Source of the DNA: UM-FILTER-39-64 sp964367055
GTDB taxonomy: Bacteria > Patescibacteriota > Minisyncoccia > UBA6257 > UBA9933
Direction of reading: 5' to 3'
NCBI GenBank assembly: GCA_964367055.1
Contig: CAYIWD010000006.1
Location: 1-25,841 of the forward strand
Length of the DNA stretch: 25,841 nucleotides
Part shown: positions 12,882 to 20,818 of the stretch, piece by piece
How the letters are laid out: each line of letters begins with the position of its first letter
How positions within the stretch are numbered: the stretch's first letter is position 1
Notes under the pieces: generated by a model
Told to the model about the DNA's origin: nothing
Seen by the model: only the letters and a program-made list of their open reading frames with translations
Databases searched by the model: none
Made by a program: the position numbers and the translations under genes

Positions 12882-14932
12882 AGTTTTCTTACACTCTAAT
12901 CAAAAAATTAGTTCCGACTTTGAAGAACAAGTATGACTTGATTGAAAAGTTAAACGCTTATTCTTTTGAAGCCAATAGTTTAGGGGGTAATATTTTGGAT
13001 ATTTCCCTTTCGCCGAACAGATTTTCTGACGCGGCATCGCATCTTGGAATCGCAAAAGAGATTTCGGCTATTTTAGGCCGAAATCTCCAAATCCCAAATC
13101 CCAAAGCTAAAACCCCAAATTCTCTCCCTGCGGGAGACCTCTCGAAGGGAGGCAAATTCAAAGTAGAAGTTCAAGACAAAAAACTTTGTCCTCGCTACGT
13201 AGCACAGTATTTTGAGAATATCAAAGTTGTGGCTTCGCCGAAATGGATGCAGGATATTTTAATTGATTGTGGTTTGAGGCCGATTAACAATGTGGTTGAT
13301 ATTATGAATTACGCGATGTTAGAAACCGGACAGCCATTACACGCTTTTGACTGCGATAAACTTATAACTCCCAAGGCAAGACCCAAAACTATAACGGTGC
13401 GGCGAGCCAAAAAAGGAGAAAAAATTGCTACGCTTGATGATAAATCATACCAATTAAACGAAAATATTTTGGTGATTGCCGATGAAAAAAGCCCTTTGGC
13501 TATTGCCGGCATAAAAGGTGGAAAGCTTGCCGAAGTTGATAAAAATACTGAAAAGATAATAGTGGAATCAGCTAATTTTAATGGCGTAAGTATTTATAAA
13601 ACCTCAAAAGCATTAAAACTTTCTACTGATGCCTCTTTAAGGTTTTCGCATAATATCAGTTCGGAGTTAACAATTATCGGTATAAGTTCAGCTGCTCAAT
13701 TACTAAAAGAAATCGCTGGCGCTAAAGCCGGTCAGATAATTGATATTAATTTTACCAAGCCTAGAAAAAGAATTATCAAATTTGATTTAGGCATATTTAA
13801 AAAATTTATCGGTTTGGACTTAGATATAAAAACTTGTCAAAAATATCTTGAACGGCTTGGCTTTAAAATAACTCAAAACTCAAAACTCAAAACTCAAAAC
13901 TCATTTCTCGTTGAAGCGCCAGCGTTGCGGTCTGATATTAATGAATTTGAAGACGTAGCCGAGGAAGTAATTAGGCTTTACGGTTACAACAACTTAAAAT
14001 CATCTCCGCCAAAGATTCATCTTCATCCTTCTGGTTTTGAAGACCAGATTGTTTTGAAAGACAAAATAAGGAAAATTTTGATTAGTTTTGGACTAAATGA
14101 GGTTTCCAATTATTCTTTTATAAGCGATACGGACTTAAATTTAGGTTCAATTTGGAAAGACGAAGTGATTGAAATGGAAAATCCGATAAGCAACCAATTT
14201 AAATACTTAAGGCCGTCTTTAGCCGCTGGTCTAATAAAAAACATCAGCGACAACTTTCGATTTTTTGATGAAGTTAAAATTTTTGAAATCGGGAAACTTT
14301 TTCTTAAAGGTGAAAAACAAAAATTTGAAGAAAAATTATTCTTGAGCATTGCTTTTGCTTCCAAAAAAAATAAACAACTCTTTTTTGAATTAAAAGGCGC
14401 GATTGAACAACTTTTTAGAAAAATCGGATTAGTTAATTATTTAATGCCGGAACCAGAAAAAAATGGCTGGATAAGCAAATTTACCGATAATTATCTGATT
14501 CCTCAAGAAGTTTTAAAAATAGAATCTGACAATATTCCACTTGGTTATTTCGGCCGGCTAAATAAAGAACGAATTGATGGATTTGAGGGGGTTTTAATGG
14601 AAATTGATTTAGAGCCACTAATAAAATTAATTGAGGAAGAACACGAATATCGTCCCTTGCCGAAATATCCTTCAGTGATGCGAGATATTTCTATTTTAGT
14701 TGACCCGATTATTAAAGTCGGTGGCATAATACAAACCATTCAAGAAGCGGATTTAAAATATATTGAGGATGTAGATTTGATTGATGAATATGATTTAGAA
14801 TCAAAAAGAAGCTTAACTTTCCGTATTGTTTTTCAATCCGAAGACAGAACCTTGACTGACAAAGAAGTGAATTCTGAAATGGAGCGTATCATAAAAATTC
14901 TCCAGATTAAATTTAATGCGCAGATAAGATAA
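12878..14932 (+). CDS. pheT: Phenylalanine--tRNA ligase beta subunit, short form with repeat insertions
   Basis: Beta subunit of the heterotetrameric PheRS; no pheS is in the window. 684 aa instead of about 800 because the N-terminal EMAP-type tRNA-binding domain is missing. The start MKFSYTLIKKLVPTL leads directly to the B1 core (ISLSPNRFSDAASHLGIAKEISAIL). B3/B4 editing domain: CPRYVAQYFENIKV and GLRPINNVVDIMNYAMLETGQPLHAFD. B5 domain: EAPALRSDINEFEDVAEEVIRLYGYNNL. The catalytic-like core follows, then a C-terminal FDX-ACB domain (YPSVMRDISILVD ... RSLTFRIVFQSEDRTLTDKEV). Residues about 72-93 and 335-342 come from repeats (13082-13154 and 13869-13904). Last gene of the rnhB operon, overlapping its upstream neighbour by 4 nt. 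Confidence 0.95.
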   Translation: MKFSYTLIKKLVPTLKNKYDLIEKLNAYSFEANSLGGNILDISLSPNRFSDAASHLGIAKEISAILGRNLQIPNPKAKTPNSLPAGDLSKGGKFKVEVQDKKLCPRYVAQYFENIKVVASPKWMQDILIDCGLRPINNVVDIMNYAMLETGQPLHAFDCDKLITPKARPKTITVRRAKKGEKIATLDDKSYQLNENILVIADEKSPLAIAGIKGGKLAEVDKNTEKIIVESANFNGVSIYKTSKALKLSTDASLRFSHNISSELTIIGISSAAQLLKEIAGAKAGQIIDINFTKPRKRIIKFDLGIFKKFIGLDLDIKTCQKYLERLGFKITQNSKLKTQNSFLVEAPALRSDINEFEDVAEEVIRLYGYNNLKSSPPKIHLHPSGFEDQIVLKDKIRKILISFGLNEVSNYSFISDTDLNLGSIWKDEVIEMENPISNQFKYLRPSLAAGLIKNISDNFRFFDEVKIFEIGKLFLKGEKQKFEEKLFLSIAFASKKNKQLFFELKGAIEQLFRKIGLVNYLMPEPEKNGWISKFTDNYLIPQEVLKIESDNIPLGYFGRLNKERIDGFEGVLMEIDLEPLIKLIEEEHEYRPLPKYPSVMRDISILVDPIIKVGGIIQTIQEADLKYIEDVDLIDEYDLESKRSLTFRIVFQSEDRTLTDKEVNSEMERIIKILQIKFNAQIR
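13120..13154. repeat. Palindromic repeat unit, copy 2 (in pheT)
   Basis: Same unit as 11232-11266 with one base change (CTCTCG for CTCCCG). Here it is read in another frame, giving SLPAGDLSKGGK. It is preceded by a CAAATCCC-type imperfect tandem (13088-13119). Confidence 0.85.
13869..13904. repeat. Tandem AACTCAAA octamer array in pheT
   Basis: About four head-to-tail copies of the 8-mer AACTCAAA, read in frame as TQNSKLKTQNS between the two halves of the B5 domain. Confidence 0.75.
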
Positions 14933-15003
14933 GGAAGAAGCTTGGTATCAACACTTTATAACTTTATAAACGTCAAATCGATCGTTTTTATATCGTTCTA
15001 CCG

Positions 15004-15021
15004 TAGTGATTAATCACTACA
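15004..15021. promoter_or_regulatory. 18-bp palindrome upstream of the TrpR-like gene, likely operator
   Basis: GTAGTGATT and its exact reverse complement AATCACTAC abut. It ends 18 nt before the -10 box TACAAT (15040), thus covering the -35 region of the TrpR-like gene, as expected of an autorepressor site. It shares its core with the palindromes at 15528 and 4174. Confidence 0.6.
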
Positions 15022-15039
15022 CCGTGCTGTAATAAAAGT

Positions 15040-15045
15040 TACAAT
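15040..15045 (+). promoter_or_regulatory. -10 box of the TrpR-like gene, leaderless
   Basis: TACAAT ends 6 nt before the ATG at 15052. The -35 region lies in the palindrome. Confidence 0.5.
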
Positions 15046-15051
15046 AAATAA

Positions 15052-15486
15052 ATGTGGGTTATGGCACAACAAAATACATATATGGACAAAAAACAATTAA
15101 TAAATCTACCGTCCATTGACAAATATTCTTCCCGCAAGGAGTGGGAAGAGGCCTGTTGGCAGAAAATATCAAAATCAGATGAGCTGTTGCCGCTACTGAT
15201 AACTTCTTCTGAACGACACGAATTAATAATGCGCGCTGCCATTTTAAAAGAGATTTTGTCCGGGAAGGGCCCGAGACAGATAAGCAGAGAACTTTTTGTT
15301 TCTACTCAAACTATCGGCGCTATTAAAAAATCTATAAACGAGAATAACTATAGGAGCTATTCGGAGAGAGGTAAAAAAGAACGTAAAAAGAAGGTATATA
15401 GTATTATCAATAGGCCCATTCGCAGAAAATGGCCCGAAGGCAGACCCAAGCGTACAAAATATGGAACTATTTATATGCCTTACTGA
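15052..15486 (+). CDS. TrpR/YerC-family HTH regulator with basic tail
   Basis: 144 residues. Residues about 46-97 (LLPLLITSSERHELIMRAAILKEILSGKGPRQISRELFVSTQTIGAIKKSI) follow the Trp-repressor pattern: LLTxxER, then R-x-x-I-L-x-x-L-L, then G-x-x-x-x-x-I-S-x-x-L-x-V-S-x-x-T-I as the helix-turn-helix. The extra C-terminus (100-144) is rich in Lys/Arg and ends PEGRPKRTKYGTIYMPY. Whether it binds tryptophan or any corepressor cannot be told. The ATG at 15052 was chosen because the -10 box is 6 nt upstream; ATG 15061 and 15082 are alternatives. Palindromes of one pattern flank the gene, and a third lies in the thrS leader, so autoregulation and control of thrS are plausible inferences. Confidence 0.7.
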   Translation: MWVMAQQNTYMDKKQLINLPSIDKYSSRKEWEEACWQKISKSDELLPLLITSSERHELIMRAAILKEILSGKGPRQISRELFVSTQTIGAIKKSINENNYRSYSERGKKERKKKVYSIINRPIRRKWPEGRPKRTKYGTIYMPY

Positions 15487-15527
15487 ATATATGCCCTACT
15501 GAACTTAGGTTTTGCTATTTGAAATTT

Positions 15528-15551
15528 GGTGTGGTGATATATCACTACACC
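15528..15551. promoter_or_regulatory. 24-bp palindrome downstream of the TrpR-like gene
   Basis: GGTGTGGTGATA is followed by TATCACTACACC, complementary at 11 of 12 positions. It has the same core as 15004-15021. It lies upstream of the promoter of the 15649 gene, so it could act as an operator for that gene or as a dispersed repeat. Confidence 0.6.
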
Positions 15552-15563
15552 AGGTTTAAATGG

Positions 15564-15592
15564 TTGACTATCAAAGATTGTTAATATATCTT
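15564..15592 (+). promoter_or_regulatory. Promoter of the 15649 gene
   Basis: TTGACT (15564-15569), 17-nt spacer, TATCTT (15587-15592). Confidence 0.45.
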
Positions 15593-15648
15593 TAGGTTAG
15601 CAAAAAACTATTTTAGTTTTATTTGACAAAAGAAGAAAGGAGGAGAAT

Positions 15649-16059
15649 ATGTTACGAGTAAGCGAACTTATAAAGGTGGTGGAAATGGAGCAAGCGTTGG
15701 GCGTGTCAAATAAGGGTGCGTGTTTTGGCGTAACAGACCCGAGTCGGCTTAGACCAGCGTGGAAATCGTTGAAAAAGCCAAGAGAAGAGCTCAAAGAAAT
15801 TTTCGTGGTTGGCTGGAACTCGAAAGTTACAGTCGCAAGAATTTCGACATCTGTTTGGGAAAATATTTTAAAATGCAAGAAGAAAATTCTCGTCGGAAAG
15901 CAGAATTTCGAAGCCGTGCCGATCGGGAGCAAAGGTTTTCAGAATGTGTATGCAAAATATGGGTATTTCGGCTTCGAGAAAGAAAGCGAGGCCGGAGATT
16001 TCAGTAAAGCAGTGCGGCTGGCAGAGGAAGCAAAGCGGAAAAAGAAAAAGAAGAAGTAG
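15649..16059 (+). CDS. Hypothetical protein with poly-lysine tail
   Basis: 136 residues of no known family. The start is fixed by AGGAGG about 7 nt before ATG 15649. It has a possibly folded part: helical N-terminus (LIKVVEMEQALGV), RLRPAWKSLKKPREELKEIFVVGWNSKVTVARISTSVWENILKCKKKILVG, then NVYAKYGYFGFE. It ends in a lysine-rich helix and a run of consecutive Lys codons. The overall charge is strongly basic, compatible with nucleic-acid or anionic-surface binding. No signal peptide. Own promoter and terminator. The gene is less AT-rich than its surroundings. Confidence 0.7.
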   Translation: MLRVSELIKVVEMEQALGVSNKGACFGVTDPSRLRPAWKSLKKPREELKEIFVVGWNSKVTVARISTSVWENILKCKKKILVGKQNFEAVPIGSKGFQNVYAKYGYFGFEKESEAGDFSKAVRLAEEAKRKKKKKK

Positions 16060-16084
16060 TGTGTCTGTGATGACGTACAAAACT

Positions 16085-16121
16085 AATGGGCTGTGTTGCG
16101 AAAGCGACCGGCCCATTTTAA
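16085..16121 (+). terminator. Terminator of the 15649 gene
   Basis: AATGGGC (16085-16091) pairs with GCCCATT (16111-16117); an inner TTGCGAAAGCGA hairpin lies between. TTTAATTTATTTTTT follows. Confidence 0.7.
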
Positions 16122-16182
16122 TTTATTTTTTCATTCTTGCTAAATTTTTAGAAAAGCGTAAAATATAAAACGCGAAAACAAA

Positions 16183-16326
16183 ACCCAGTAACATTAAAAG
16201 ACAGCATTTTCCACGAAGCCATTGTTAAATAAGGTTGATTTAGAAGATAATCTTACAGTTTTTTATATTAAAATAAGACTAAGTTAAAAAATGTTATGGC
16301 TTCGCAGTCTTTTAATGTTACTGGGT
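16183..16326. mobile_element. 144-bp MITE-like element with 20-bp terminal inverted repeats
   Basis: ACCCAGTAACATTAAAAGAC (16183-16202) and its exact reverse complement (16307-16326) form the ends. Inner GAAGCCAT/ATGGCTTC extends the symmetry. Both ends are flanked by AAACAAA (16176-16182 and 16327-16333), a perfect 7-bp direct repeat consistent with a target-site duplication. The interior is AT-rich and encodes nothing. It is therefore a non-autonomous element needing a transposase from elsewhere. It sits between the 15649 terminator and uvrB. Confidence 0.75.
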
Positions 16327-16347
16327 AAACAAAGATAGCCACCCCCT

Positions 16348-16353
16348 ATAATC
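16348..16353 (+). promoter_or_regulatory. Candidate -10 box for uvrB
   Basis: TATAAT at about 16348, some 18 nt before ATG 16372, followed by AGGGGA as a weak Shine-Dalgarno about 6 nt from the start. No clear -35 box; the upstream region is the end of the MITE-like element. Confidence 0.45.
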
Positions 16354-16371
16354 TAAAAGCAGGGGATTTTT

Positions 16372-18189
16372 ATGTCTATTTTTAAATTAAAATCCAATTT
16401 TAAGCCGTCAGGCGACCAGCCCCAAGCCATTAAAAAATTAGTGGCAGGCGTCAAAAAAGGCGATAGATTTCAGACGCTTTTAGGCGTGACTGGTTCAGGC
16501 AAGACATTTAGCATGGCTTCGGTTATCGCTAATTTTGACAAACCAGTTTTAGTTATGGCGCCGAATAAAGCCTTGGCTGCCCAATTGTATCGCGAGTACA
16601 AAAATTTCTTCCCAAAAAATTCAGTTAATTATTTTGTTTCTTACTATGATTATTATCAGCCCGAGGCATATCTGCCGACAACTGATACTTATATCGGAAA
16701 AGAGGCGATGATTAACGAAGAAATTGACAAGTTGCGACACCAAGCCACTTCCGCGCTTTTGAGCCGTAAAGATGTCATTGTTGTTGCTTCAGTTTCTTGT
16801 ATTTATAACCTCGGCGTGCCAGTTGATTATCTTCAAGCCGCGGTTCATTTAGAAATTAATAAGCTGATTACGAGAGGAGATTTAATGAGACAATTGGTAA
16901 AAATGCATTTTAATCGCACTCCTGGCGCCCTAAAAAGAGGTTATTTTCGGGTGCGCGGCGATGTCTTTGAAATTTATCCAGCAAGCGGTGAACTTTTTTA
17001 CAGGATTGAATTATTGGACCAGAAAATAAAATCCATTTCTGTTTGCGACCCGCTCACCAGAAAAATAAATGAAAAGCTGAAGGATATCGTGCTTTTTCCA
17101 TCAAAACATTTTATTTCCACTGAACCCAAAAGAGAGCAGGCAATTATAGAAATAAAAAAAGAATTAAAAGAGCGCTTGAATTATTTCAATAAAAAAGGAT
17201 TATATCTTGAAGCTGAAAGATTGGAGAGAAGAACTAATTATGATATTGAGATGCTAAAAAGCATTGGTTATTGCCATGGCATTGAAAATTATTCTAGGCA
17301 CTTATCTGGCAAATTAGCCGGCGAGGCGCCGGATACTTTGCTGGCTTATTTTGGCAAGCCAGAAAACTTTATAACCATTATTGACGAATCGCATATTGCT
17401 GTGCCGCAGGTTCGGGGAATGTATGAAGGCGATAGAAGTCGTAAAGAAATCTTGGTTGAATATGGTTTTCGTTTGCCTTCAGCTTTGGATAATAGGCCTT
17501 TGAGATTTGATGAATTTGAGAAACGGGTGGGACAAATAATTTTTACTTCAGCCACGCCAGCTGATTGGGAATTAAAAAATTCATCGCAAGTAATAGAGCA
17601 GATTATTCGGCCTACTGGCCTAATTGACCCGCCAATTGAAATAAGGCCGGTTTTTGATAAAAAGAAAAATAAGAGCCAGATTGATGACGTAATGGAAGAA
17701 GCCGAAAAAATAATTATGAAAGGCGAGCGGGTGATTATTAACACTTTAACCAAAAAAATGGCTGAGGACTTAAGCGATTTTTTGAAAAAGAAAAAATTTA
17801 AAGTTAATTATATGCATTCTGACACCAAAACTCTGGAACGGGCTAAAATTTTGACTGATTTCAGAAGTGGGAAATTTGATGTTTTAGTGGGAGTAAATTT
17901 ATTGCGCGAGGGCTTGGATTTGCCTGAGGTGACTTTAGTTGCGATTTTAGACGCTGACCGCGAAGGATTTCTGCGCTCAGAAACTTCTTTAATTCAAACA
18001 ATGGGCAGGTGCGCCAGAAACGTCAAAGGCAAGGTCATTATGTACGCTGATGAGGAAACCGGCTCAATTAAACGAGCGATTAAAGAAGTTAGTCGCCGCC
18101 GCAAAATCCAGATGGCTTACAATAAAAAATATGGCATTACTCCGCAGACAATCAATAAAAAAGTAGAGAAATTACTTGACTTGGATTAA
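16372..18189 (+). CDS. uvrB: Excinuclease ABC subunit B without C-terminal UVR domain
   Basis: Damage-verifying helicase of nucleotide excision repair. It has Walker A GVTGSGKT (38-45), the beta-hairpin region VSYYDYYQPEAYLPTTDTYI, the IDESH motif (337-341), motif V/VI with GVNLLREGLDLPEV and QTMGRCARN, and the standard end YNKKYGITPQTINKKVEKLLD. There it stops at 605 aa, about 60 residues earlier than usual, so the UVR coiled coil that contacts UvrC is absent. The uvrA ATG follows 4 nt after the stop, hence one operon. The UvrC in this window lacks the matching UVR core. Confidence 0.97.
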   Translation: MSIFKLKSNFKPSGDQPQAIKKLVAGVKKGDRFQTLLGVTGSGKTFSMASVIANFDKPVLVMAPNKALAAQLYREYKNFFPKNSVNYFVSYYDYYQPEAYLPTTDTYIGKEAMINEEIDKLRHQATSALLSRKDVIVVASVSCIYNLGVPVDYLQAAVHLEINKLITRGDLMRQLVKMHFNRTPGALKRGYFRVRGDVFEIYPASGELFYRIELLDQKIKSISVCDPLTRKINEKLKDIVLFPSKHFISTEPKREQAIIEIKKELKERLNYFNKKGLYLEAERLERRTNYDIEMLKSIGYCHGIENYSRHLSGKLAGEAPDTLLAYFGKPENFITIIDESHIAVPQVRGMYEGDRSRKEILVEYGFRLPSALDNRPLRFDEFEKRVGQIIFTSATPADWELKNSSQVIEQIIRPTGLIDPPIEIRPVFDKKKNKSQIDDVMEEAEKIIMKGERVIINTLTKKMAEDLSDFLKKKKFKVNYMHSDTKTLERAKILTDFRSGKFDVLVGVNLLREGLDLPEVTLVAILDADREGFLRSETSLIQTMGRCARNVKGKVIMYADEETGSIKRAIKEVSRRRKIQMAYNKKYGITPQTINKKVEKLLDLD

Positions 18190-18193
18190 AAAT

Positions 18194-20707
18194 ATGGAGG
18201 ATAAAATAATTATAAAAGGCGCCAGAGTTCATAATCTCAAAAATATCTCGCTGGAAATTCCTAAAAATAAATTAGTTGTTTTTACTGGTGTTTCTGGAAG
18301 CGGCAAGTCTAGCTTGGCTTTTGACACGATTTTTGCCGAAGGCCAGAGAAGATATATTGAATCTTTATCGCCATACGCGCGCCAGTTTTTAGGCCAAATG
18401 GACAGGCCTGATGTTGATGAAATTATTGGTTTGTCGCCAGCAATCGCGATTGACCAAAGAGCGTTGTCTCATAATCCGCGCTCAACAGTCGGCACCCTGA
18501 CGGAAATTTATGATTATTTAAGAGTTTTATACAGCCGTTTGGGTGAGGTTTATTGCCCAAATGATGGCACAAAAATTGAAAAACTTTCGCTTGAAGAAAT
18601 GGTAGATATTGTTATTGATAAAGCTAAAGAATTTAAAGAAGATAAGGTTTTGATTTTATCGCCAGTAGTGCGTGGCAGAAAAGGCGAGTATTATCAATTA
18701 TTTTATGATTTTCTTTCTTTGGGATATAGCCAAGCCAGAATTGATGGAAAGTTCCATTCGCTCCATGAAAAAATTATTTTATCGCGCTACCAAGACCACA
18801 GCATTGATATTGTTATTGATCGCGTGATGATTTCCGATGAATCACGTTTATTTGAGGCAGTGGAAAATGCGCTTAATCACAGCAAGGGATTAGTTGTGGT
18901 AATAGTAGAAAGCGACAAGGGAAAAGAGAAAATTGAATTTACGCTTTCATCAAAATGGACTTGTCCTAAAGACAATTTTGCTTTTCCCGAAGTTGAGCCG
19001 AGATTATTTTCTTTTAACAGTCCTTATGGCGCGTGTCCGACTTGTCATGGATTGGGCAAAACTGATTTATTTTTAAATACTATTTGTCCGGACTGTTATG
19101 GCAAAAGATTAAAACCAGAAACACTCTCGGTTAAAATTTCTGGCAAAAATATTTATGCGTTGACTACTTTAACGATTGATAAAATTTATGAATTCTTTGA
19201 GAATTACGAGAAAAAATTGACCCAGCGCCAAAAAACTATCAGCCAAAATGTACTTAAAGAAATCAAAGACCGCTTAAACTTTTTATTGGAGGTTGGGTTA
19301 AATTATTTATCTTTGGATAGGGAAGCAGAAACCTTATCCGGCGGTGAAGCGCAAAGAATCCGTTTGGCTTCGCAAATCGGCACCAAACTCTCCGGCGCTT
19401 TGTATGTTTTGGATGAGCCGACAATTGGGCTTCATGAAAGAGATACAGCTAAGCTTGTTAAAACATTAAAATCATTAGTCAGCCAGAATAATTCGGTGAT
19501 TGTGGTTGAGCATGATGAAAAAACTATTGAGGCATCTGATTATTTTGTTGATTTAGGACCAATGGCTGGAAAAAATGGAGGAGAAGTAGTGGCAATTGGC
19601 GAAACGAGTAAATTGTTGAAAGCGACAAGCGACAAGAGCAAAAATTCTTTAACTTTGAAGTATTTGCGCGGTGAGAAAAAAATTGAGTTGCCGGAAAATC
19701 GTAGGACTAAGCCAACTGAAAAATTAAAAATTATCGGCGCCAGAGCCAATAATTTAAAAAATATAGATATAGAAATTCCTTTGCGAAAATTAATCGCAGT
19801 CTCTGGGGTTTCCGGCAGCGGCAAATCATCGCTTATCTATGATGTTTTGTATACAAATTTAAGTAAAATCAAAGCCAGAATTAACGACCCCTTGGAAAGC
19901 GTCAGTAAAATTTTGGGCGCTGAATATTTAGATAAATTAGTAATGGTTGACCAATCGCCGATAGGCCGCACTCCACGCTCTAATCCCGCTACTTATACTG
20001 GCATTTTTACACCCATAAGAGATTTTTTTGCTTCTTTGGAAGAATCTCGGGCAAGGGGATACACTGCTTCAAGATTTTCGTTTAATGTCGCAGGAGGCCG
20101 TTGCGAAGCGTGTTCTGGCGCTGGTTTTAATTTAATTGAAATGCATTTTTTACCGCCAGTTTTAGTGGAATGCGATGTTTGCCATTCTAAAAGATTTAAT
20201 CGGGAAACCTTGGCAGTAAAACATAAAAATAAAAATATCGCACAAATTTTGGAAATGACTGTTGATGAAGCAAAGGAATTTTTTGATGGTATTTATTTAA
20301 TTACTGATAAATTAAAGGTCTTACAGGAAGTTGGTTTGGGCTATATTCATTTAGGCCAAGCAGCCACGACACTTTCTGGCGGCGAGGCACAGAGAATAAA
20401 ATTATCTCGCGAGCTGACGCATCCTTTGGGAAAACGAGCTTTGTATCTTTTAGATGAACCAACAGTTGGGCTTCATTATTATGACATTGAAATGCTCTTA
20501 AAAGTTTTAAACAAATTAGTGGAACGCGGGCACACAGTTGTTGTGATTGAGCATAATATGCAGATTATAAAATCCGCTGACTATGTAATTGATTTAGGTC
20601 CTGAAGCTGGAGAAAAGGGCGGTAAATTAGTGGCCAAAGGCATACCAGAGGAAATCGCGAATTCTAAAAATAGTTATACCGGACATTATCTCAAAAAATA
20701 TTTATAA
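18194..20707 (+). CDS. uvrA: Excinuclease ABC subunit A lacking the insertion domain
   Basis: Dimeric ABC-type damage sensor, 837 aa versus about 940. Walker A GVSGSGKS (32-39), signatures LSGGEAQRIRLASQIG and LSGGEAQRIKLSRELTH, Walker B LYVLDEPTIGLHERD and LYLLDEPTVGLHYYD. The UvrB-binding region is present. After ACPTCHGLG (281-288) the chain goes in 9 residues to CPDCYGKRL (298 on), where other UvrAs hold the roughly 100-residue DNA-contacting insertion domain. The first zinc module reads C257-P-K-D260 instead of C-x2-C, so one ligand is missing; C281/C284 remain. The second module (CEAC...CDVC) is intact. ATG 18194 was chosen; upstream TTG codons overlap uvrB. Confidence 0.96.
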   Translation: MEDKIIIKGARVHNLKNISLEIPKNKLVVFTGVSGSGKSSLAFDTIFAEGQRRYIESLSPYARQFLGQMDRPDVDEIIGLSPAIAIDQRALSHNPRSTVGTLTEIYDYLRVLYSRLGEVYCPNDGTKIEKLSLEEMVDIVIDKAKEFKEDKVLILSPVVRGRKGEYYQLFYDFLSLGYSQARIDGKFHSLHEKIILSRYQDHSIDIVIDRVMISDESRLFEAVENALNHSKGLVVVIVESDKGKEKIEFTLSSKWTCPKDNFAFPEVEPRLFSFNSPYGACPTCHGLGKTDLFLNTICPDCYGKRLKPETLSVKISGKNIYALTTLTIDKIYEFFENYEKKLTQRQKTISQNVLKEIKDRLNFLLEVGLNYLSLDREAETLSGGEAQRIRLASQIGTKLSGALYVLDEPTIGLHERDTAKLVKTLKSLVSQNNSVIVVEHDEKTIEASDYFVDLGPMAGKNGGEVVAIGETSKLLKATSDKSKNSLTLKYLRGEKKIELPENRRTKPTEKLKIIGARANNLKNIDIEIPLRKLIAVSGVSGSGKSSLIYDVLYTNLSKIKARINDPLESVSKILGAEYLDKLVMVDQSPIGRTPRSNPATYTGIFTPIRDFFASLEESRARGYTASRFSFNVAGGRCEACSGAGFNLIEMHFLPPVLVECDVCHSKRFNRETLAVKHKNKNIAQILEMTVDEAKEFFDGIYLITDKLKVLQEVGLGYIHLGQAATTLSGGEAQRIKLSRELTHPLGKRALYLLDEPTVGLHYYDIEMLLKVLNKLVERGHTVVVIEHNMQIIKSADYVIDLGPEAGEKGGKLVAKGIPEEIANSKNSYTGHYLKKYL

Positions 20708-20733
20708 GTTTGGAAAATTTCTTTTGTCGTTGA

Positions 20734-20764
20734 CAGGGTAGCCGAAATATGCTACCCTGTTTTT
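20734..20764 (+). terminator. Terminator of uvrBA
   Basis: CAGGGTAGC (20734-20742) pairs perfectly with GCTACCCTG (20751-20759), followed by five T. A TTGACA (20730-20735) overlaps the stem and may double as a -35 for the next gene. Confidence 0.85.
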
Positions 20765-20818
20765 AGAATATTAAATTAAGAATATTATCAGAAACTAAAA
20801 AGAAAGGAAGATGTTTGT

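Noticed and set aside
13869..13904. Tandem octamers as a CRISPR or VNTR locus
   Set aside because: The units are contiguous without spacers and lie in frame in pheT, so they are a coding tandem repeat only.
14933..15051. tRNA gene in the gap after pheT
   Set aside because: No cloverleaf or T-loop motif could be found there or in any other intergenic gap; the gap holds the palindrome and a -10 box.
15759..16168. Alternative frames overlapping the 15649 gene on both strands
   Set aside because: Only the 15649 frame has an AGGAGG site at the right distance; the others are shadows produced by its purine-rich codons.
18176..18194. TTG start for uvrA overlapping the uvrB end
   Set aside because: The ATG at 18194 begins directly before the conserved IIIKGARVHNLKN block; the added residues are just uvrB tail sequence in another frame.
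20730..20757. TTGACA-17-TACCCT as the promoter of the 20819 gene
   Set aside because: The -10 part is the arm of a perfect terminator stem behind uvrA, so its resemblance to a promoter may be accidental; not annotated separately.
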